DNA of 64,000 bases from the NCBI GenBank assembly GCA_025350405.1, contig JANXXX010000021.1:49958-113957 (forward strand), written 5' to 3'. Under the pieces are notes generated by a model that saw only the letters and a program-made list of their open reading frames with translations, was not told where the DNA came from and made no database searches. This document shows positions 60,536 through 64,000 of the stretch, piece by piece (position 1 is the first letter of the stretch; every line of letters starts with the position of its first letter). The DNA comes from Gallionella sp. (GTDB taxonomy: Bacteria; Pseudomonadota; Gammaproteobacteria; Burkholderiales; Gallionellaceae). The position numbers and the translations under genes are program-made.

Positions 60536-62221
60536 TTACATCACCAACCCGCGCAGCGCAGCCATCGCCATCGCCGTGGCCAACGCGCCCACCACCCACT
60601 TGTTGCCCTGCGGCTGCATGCTGAAATAACTTTTGGTCGCCAGCATGAAGGGCAGCACCTGCAAACAAGCCAGGCGCCCCGCCTCGACCACAGTCGCCGA
60701 AAAATGCAGCTCCTGGAACAACACGAACGGCAGAAACCAGGACAAGAACACCATCAGCAACTCGGAACCGGATGTCATCAAGATCACGGTATTTTTCCGG
60801 AAGAGAATCTTGATCAACACCCACACTGCGGCCAGCACAGAAATCGTCGTCAGATAATCACGCGACCAGTGCCCCCCGGCATCTGCTCCCAGGTTGTACA
60901 AAAAGAACAAGACAAAAATCGAAATATAAATCGAGCCGTGCAACATGCCCTTGTAAGTTTGCACCCGATGCGCGCTGTAGAACACCACCACGCCGGCCAA
61001 TATGGATAGCGCCAATGCCTCGTGCCGATTCAATACCGGCAGGGGAAAAAACAACGCCGGCAAACACAGGAGGGATAACAAGAACACGCTGATGGAAACT
61101 GTATTCGACACGATCCATCTTGAAAACTTCCGGAATAGCGGCCACTGCCTCACTGTCGAATAAGCCCGCTGTCGACGCCGCTCATTGAACTTGATTCCCG
61201 TATGCTGCAAACCGGCAACGCCGCCAAACACGATTATCGCCGTCAAGCACAAGGCCGCAAACGTATACCAATCGGGGAATTCGTGCAGTAGCAGTGCCAT
61301 TGTCCCAAACATGGCCATCACCGTATACATCACCGCCACAACAGCCGGATGCGCCAAACCAAGCGCCATCAAGCGATGGTGCAAATGTGTGCGGTCGGGC
61401 AAAAACGGACTGTGGCCATAGCGCACGCGCCGCGTCATCACAAGCAGCGTATCCAGCAACGGCAGCGCCACCACCATTACCCAGGTCGCGAGCGAAAGGT
61501 GATATCCAACACGCTGGCTCCCGCTCACCAGTATGGCCGCCAACACGTATCCCAACGTCAGGCTGCCGCTATCACCCATGAATAATTTCGCCGGATAACT
61601 GTTGTAGCGCAAGAATCCCATCACTGCACCCAGTAATGCCACACTCACCAGCAACAAATCCGGTGCCCCTACATGCCAGGCGAAATAAGCGAAAAACACT
61701 GCCGCGATCGTCGCCGTCCCACCCGCCAAACCATCCAGCCCGTCAGACAGATTGAACGCATTCATCCCGCCGACCATGCAAAATATCGTGAACGGGACAG
61801 CGAAAGTATCTAACGTGATTGCGCCACGCCCCAGAAAATCCCCCAGATTTACCAGCGTGCCGCCGCCCAACAGAACAAAAGTGGCTGCCGCGGCAATCTG
61901 CCCGACGAATTTCCAGCGCGGCCCGATATTCGCAATATCATCAATCAACCCGGTGACAATGATCACCAGCAGACCAGTCAAAAAAGCCCATGCAAAAGTA
62001 TTGAACGGCAAAAACATCAGGCAAGACAGCACCACACTAGCCGCAATGCCCAAGCCGCCCAAACGCGTGGTCGGAGTTGAGTGGGAACTGCGGTCTTTGG
62101 GAACATCCACAGCACCCACTTTGCGCGCCAGAACAATAGTGGCAGGGACGATGAACAGGGAAAGGAATAATGCGGTAAAGAAAACCAGTCCGAGAATGTT
62201 CAGGTTGAGGGATTCAGTCAT
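60536..62221 (-). CDS. MraY/WecA-type glycosyl-1-phosphate transferase with long C-terminal membrane extension
   Basis: 561 residues against about 350 for WecA. The catalytic half has VDVPKDRSSHSTPTTRLGGL, TGLIDDIANIG (DDxxD), NAFNLSDGLDGLAGG, KLFMGDSGSLT and THLHHRL. After residue about 330 there are extra membrane segments and a soluble loop (NERRRQRAYSTVRQWPLFRK). It probably starts lipid-linked glycan assembly by moving a sugar phosphate to undecaprenyl phosphate. The extension may bring in another partner; similar long forms exist in exopolysaccharide loci. Confidence 0.88.
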   Translation of the reverse strand: MTESLNLNILGLVFFTALFLSLFIVPATIVLARKVGAVDVPKDRSSHSTPTTRLGGLGIAASVVLSCLMFLPFNTFAWAFLTGLLVIIVTGLIDDIANIGPRWKFVGQIAAAATFVLLGGGTLVNLGDFLGRGAITLDTFAVPFTIFCMVGGMNAFNLSDGLDGLAGGTATIAAVFFAYFAWHVGAPDLLLVSVALLGAVMGFLRYNSYPAKLFMGDSGSLTLGYVLAAILVSGSQRVGYHLSLATWVMVVALPLLDTLLVMTRRVRYGHSPFLPDRTHLHHRLMALGLAHPAVVAVMYTVMAMFGTMALLLHEFPDWYTFAALCLTAIIVFGGVAGLQHTGIKFNERRRQRAYSTVRQWPLFRKFSRWIVSNTVSISVFLLSLLCLPALFFPLPVLNRHEALALSILAGVVVFYSAHRVQTYKGMLHGSIYISIFVLFFLYNLGADAGGHWSRDYLTTISVLAAVWVLIKILFRKNTVILMTSGSELLMVFLSWFLPFVLFQELHFSATVVEAGRLACLQVLPFMLATKSYFSMQPQGNKWVVGALATAMAMAALRGLVM

Positions 62222-62242
62222 GGAAGGATTGTAGCAAGAATT

Positions 62243-62536
62243 TCATTCCACATTGTTCGGCAACCACGGCTCCGAAGCCAGACAAGCTGCAGGAACAGCC
62301 GTCACCCCTTGCGCCAACGGCCAAGTCTCGCCATCGCCGTGACACATCACATACAAATGGTCCAGCCCCAAAGTTTGCTTTGCAGAGCGCATCGAAGCAG
62401 TCACTTGCAGCGACTTCGTCAATTTGATTTTAAATCCCAAGCGACGGCCTTCCTGAAGGATCAGCAAATCCAACTCGGCTCCAGCATGCACACCCCAGAA
62501 AAATGCCTCTCCGCGTCTGGTAGAGAGACTCAGTCA
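62243..62536 (-). pseudogene. C-terminal fragment of an AAA/DUF4143 ATPase
   Basis: The frame reads TRRGEAFFWGVHAGAELDLLI then GRRLGFKIKLTKSLQVTASM, the C-terminal nuclease-like (DUF4143) end of YME-type AAA proteins. Only about 95 residues remain; the ATPase half is missing, and 62537-62559 passes straight into the glycosyltransferase region. A remnant of a former gene. Confidence 0.7.
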
Positions 62537-62559
62537 TGCTTCTGTCGACCCGCCAGCGC

Positions 62560-63681
62560 CTACATTTTTGGACGGTCACAAAGCTCAGCAATAGTCTCCA
62601 GATACTTCACGATAACAATTTGTTCATCGAACTCCGACTCAATTTTCACCCTCCCGTGACGTCCCATCTTTGCACGTTCCTCAGGAGAAAGAGAAATCAT
62701 CAGCTCCATTTTCGTCGCCAGATCCACCGCATCCCTAGGCTGACATAAATAGCCATTCACACCATCATCCACCACTTCACGGCAACCAACAGCATCAGTG
62801 GTGATAATTGGTCTACCCATGGCAGCCGCCTCCAACAATGTGCGAGGCACCCCTTCTCGATACGATGGCAGCACCACGCAATCCACCGTAGAGATTTCCG
62901 CACGAACATCATCGCTGACACCCAGATAACGCACCACCCCTTCCGTTACCCACTGATCCATCTGCGCCCGTGATATCGCAGTTGGGTTTTGCACATCCAG
63001 AAACCCAAGCAACAAGAAATCTGCATTGGCAAAACGGCGCTTCACAATACGCGCAGCTTCCACATACTCGCCCACACCCTTATCCCAGAGCATGCGAGCA
63101 ACCAACAGAAACCGAATCCGCTCCTCGAATATTGGAAGAGGTACAAGCGCAAACCGCCCAAGATCCACTCCCGAACCCGGAACCCTACCGGTCACCTCCC
63201 GACGAACCAGCCCTCCCTCAACAAACAACCGCCGATCATCCTCGTTCTGAAAAAACACACGGGCCGAGCGCGATAATGCAAGCCAGTACAAACCTCGAAC
63301 CAATCTCGTCAACCAACTATCATTGATGAACACCACCCCCAGCCCGGCGATATTGTTCACCACAGGAATCCGTAATGCATGAGCGGCCAGCGACCCATAC
63401 ACATTCGGCTTCACCGTATAACCGAGGAACACGTCCGGGCGCTCCCGCCGAAGCAATCGATAAAATCTCCACAGCAACAGCAAATCTCGCCCTGGGTGTG
63501 TACCCTTGTTGTCCATCGGCAGTGCAACAAACCGGCAGCCCAACTCAACCAAGCGCTGGGCATACTCATCAGTCGGAGCAACTGCCACGACTTCATAACC
63601 CGCCGCCACCAAAGCGCGGATCAACCCAGCACGAAAATTGACCAAATTCCAAGCCGTATTGAGAGATATGAGTACTTTCAT
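62560..63681 (-). CDS. Glycosyltransferase family 4 protein
   Basis: 373 residues of GT-B fold. N-terminal MKVLISLNTAWNLVNFRAGL and the C-terminal YREGVPRTLLEAAAMGRPII with E-x7-E (EGVPRTLLEAA) are family 4 motifs. VARMLWDKGVGEYVEAARIV is the nucleotide-sugar segment. Likely adds a sugar to a lipid-linked polysaccharide. It lies with the WecA-like gene in what looks like the edge of an exopolysaccharide or O-antigen cluster. Confidence 0.9.
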   Translation of the reverse strand: MKVLISLNTAWNLVNFRAGLIRALVAAGYEVVAVAPTDEYAQRLVELGCRFVALPMDNKGTHPGRDLLLLWRFYRLLRRERPDVFLGYTVKPNVYGSLAAHALRIPVVNNIAGLGVVFINDSWLTRLVRGLYWLALSRSARVFFQNEDDRRLFVEGGLVRREVTGRVPGSGVDLGRFALVPLPIFEERIRFLLVARMLWDKGVGEYVEAARIVKRRFANADFLLLGFLDVQNPTAISRAQMDQWVTEGVVRYLGVSDDVRAEISTVDCVVLPSYREGVPRTLLEAAAMGRPIITTDAVGCREVVDDGVNGYLCQPRDAVDLATKMELMISLSPEERAKMGRHGRVKIESEFDEQIVIVKYLETIAELCDRPKM

Positions 63682-63696
63682 AAAATCTTATGGGTC

Positions 63697-63795
63697 TTAG
63701 GGGGTGCAGGTCAAAAGCACATCATTACCCATTTCCGCAAGACAAGTACCCGTCACCAAGCCAACATATCCAGTACCAATTACACTAACTTTCAT
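63697..63795 (-). pseudogene. ugd: 5' stub of UDP-glucose 6-dehydrogenase
   Basis: From ATG 63795 the minus strand reads [20 protein letters not shown] then EMGNDVL, the exact NAD-binding start of Ugd/TuaD, but stops after 32 codons (LLTCTP). The junction TGACCTGCACCCCCTAAG resembles an IS3-family terminal repeat, so an insertion and deletion probably removed the rest. Confidence 0.8.
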
Positions 63796-63869
63796 TCATA
63801 TTTCCTCAATAACACATCAAAACCATAGACACACAAATCATCTTCCGAACACAATTGAAACTCACGTAC

Positions 63870-64000
63870 TGGACTTCCCCGACTTTCATAGACGTTTTTC
63901 AGCTTCCGGTTTGTAACTTTTCGAACGCCATCGGACTCAACTGATCAACATGGCTGTGCCGACGCTTTCGATTGTAAAATACCTCGATGTAATCAAATAT
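63870..64000 (-). mobile_element. IS3-family insertion sequence, one end
   Basis: 63899-64000 on the minus strand reads IFDYIEVFYNRKRRHSHVDQ then LSPMAFEKLQTGS and stop, the C-terminal end of an IS3-family (OrfB) transposase. TGGACTTCCCCGACTTTCAT at about 63870 is a plausible terminal inverted repeat. The rest lies beyond the window. Confidence 0.8.
63899..64000 (-). CDS. IS3-family transposase OrfB, C-terminal end (partial)
   Basis: 34 codons visible, open at the window edge. YIEVFYNRKRRHS is the conserved rve-domain end of IS3-group transposases (catalytic Glu region lies upstream, out of view). Confidence 0.85.
   Translation of the reverse strand: MFDYIEVFYNRKRRHSHVDQLSPMAFEKLQTGS

Noticed and set aside
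1-64000. tRNA or rRNA genes
   Set aside because: I found no cloverleaf with a conserved GTTCRA arm or rRNA segments while reading; a tRNAscan-type search would be decisive.

Overview
The window reads as a chromosomal segment of a betaproteobacterium. Gene content suggests the Nitrosomonadales/Gallionellaceae side of the class (inference): a complete MSHA-type pilus locus, a Burkholderia-type porin, a BPH proteasome homologue, a histone H1-like AAKKP-repeat protein, an FdsABDG-type NAD-linked formate dehydrogenase, and PilSR next to nrdAB/ampD. Most genes have strong Shine-Dalgarno sites and ATGA overlaps. No rRNA, tRNA or CRISPR array was seen.

Layout. (1) 1-17622, minus strand: MSHA pilus cluster, read from mshE down to mshM: ATPase mshE, platform mshG, a minor prepilin, an internally duplicated membrane protein, two mshA-like major pilins each with its own terminator, minor prepilins mshC, mshD, mshO and mshP, the large surface/tip protein mshQ, and the assembly set mshI, a pilN-like gene, mshJ, mshK, secretin mshL and ATPase mshM (cut by the window edge). 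(2) 17731-27095: housekeeping genes trmL, hemW, rdgB, rph, a PP2C phosphatase, yicC, gmk, rpoZ and spoT, plus a cNMP-binding/degenerate GGDEF protein. (3) 27096-28800: an island with an AT-rich HNH nuclease gene between two ~230-bp inverted copies of a dispersed repeat. (4) 28804-40580: pirin, pabB, BPH protease, H1-like protein, nrdB, nrdA, ampD, pilR, pilS and a small PP0621-like protein. (5) 40632-57187: a formate/molybdenum-cofactor region. One minus-strand run carries fdsG, fdsB, fdsA, fdhD, fdsD, an OFA-family transporter, an HPP protein, moeA, mog and a broken modA; a divergent fdsR-like regulator lies upstream. A second minus-strand run carries moeB, moaC, moaD, moaE, mobB and mobA. 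Together with moaA (59379-60428) the window holds almost the whole route from GTP to the bis-MGD cofactor of the formate dehydrogenase it encodes. (6) 57219-64000: higBA toxin-antitoxin, porin, moaA, then the edge of a polysaccharide locus (MraY/WecA-like transferase, GT4 glycosyltransferase) with decay: a DUF4143 fragment, a 28-codon stub of UDP-glucose dehydrogenase, and an IS3-family transposase end.

Most noteworthy: three copies of a MITE-like element (593-734, 24778-24978, 55412-55551) with imperfect terminal inverted repeats. Each sits between two co-directional genes and ends 0-5 bases before the next start codon, so that the element's end supplies the Shine-Dalgarno sequence. Other points are the repeat-flanked HNH unit; an mshC reading frame that begins with what looks like the N-terminus of a MNT-type nucleotidyltransferase, with a second shorter relic upstream of mshA; and a REP-like palindrome read in frame inside a prepilin leader peptide.
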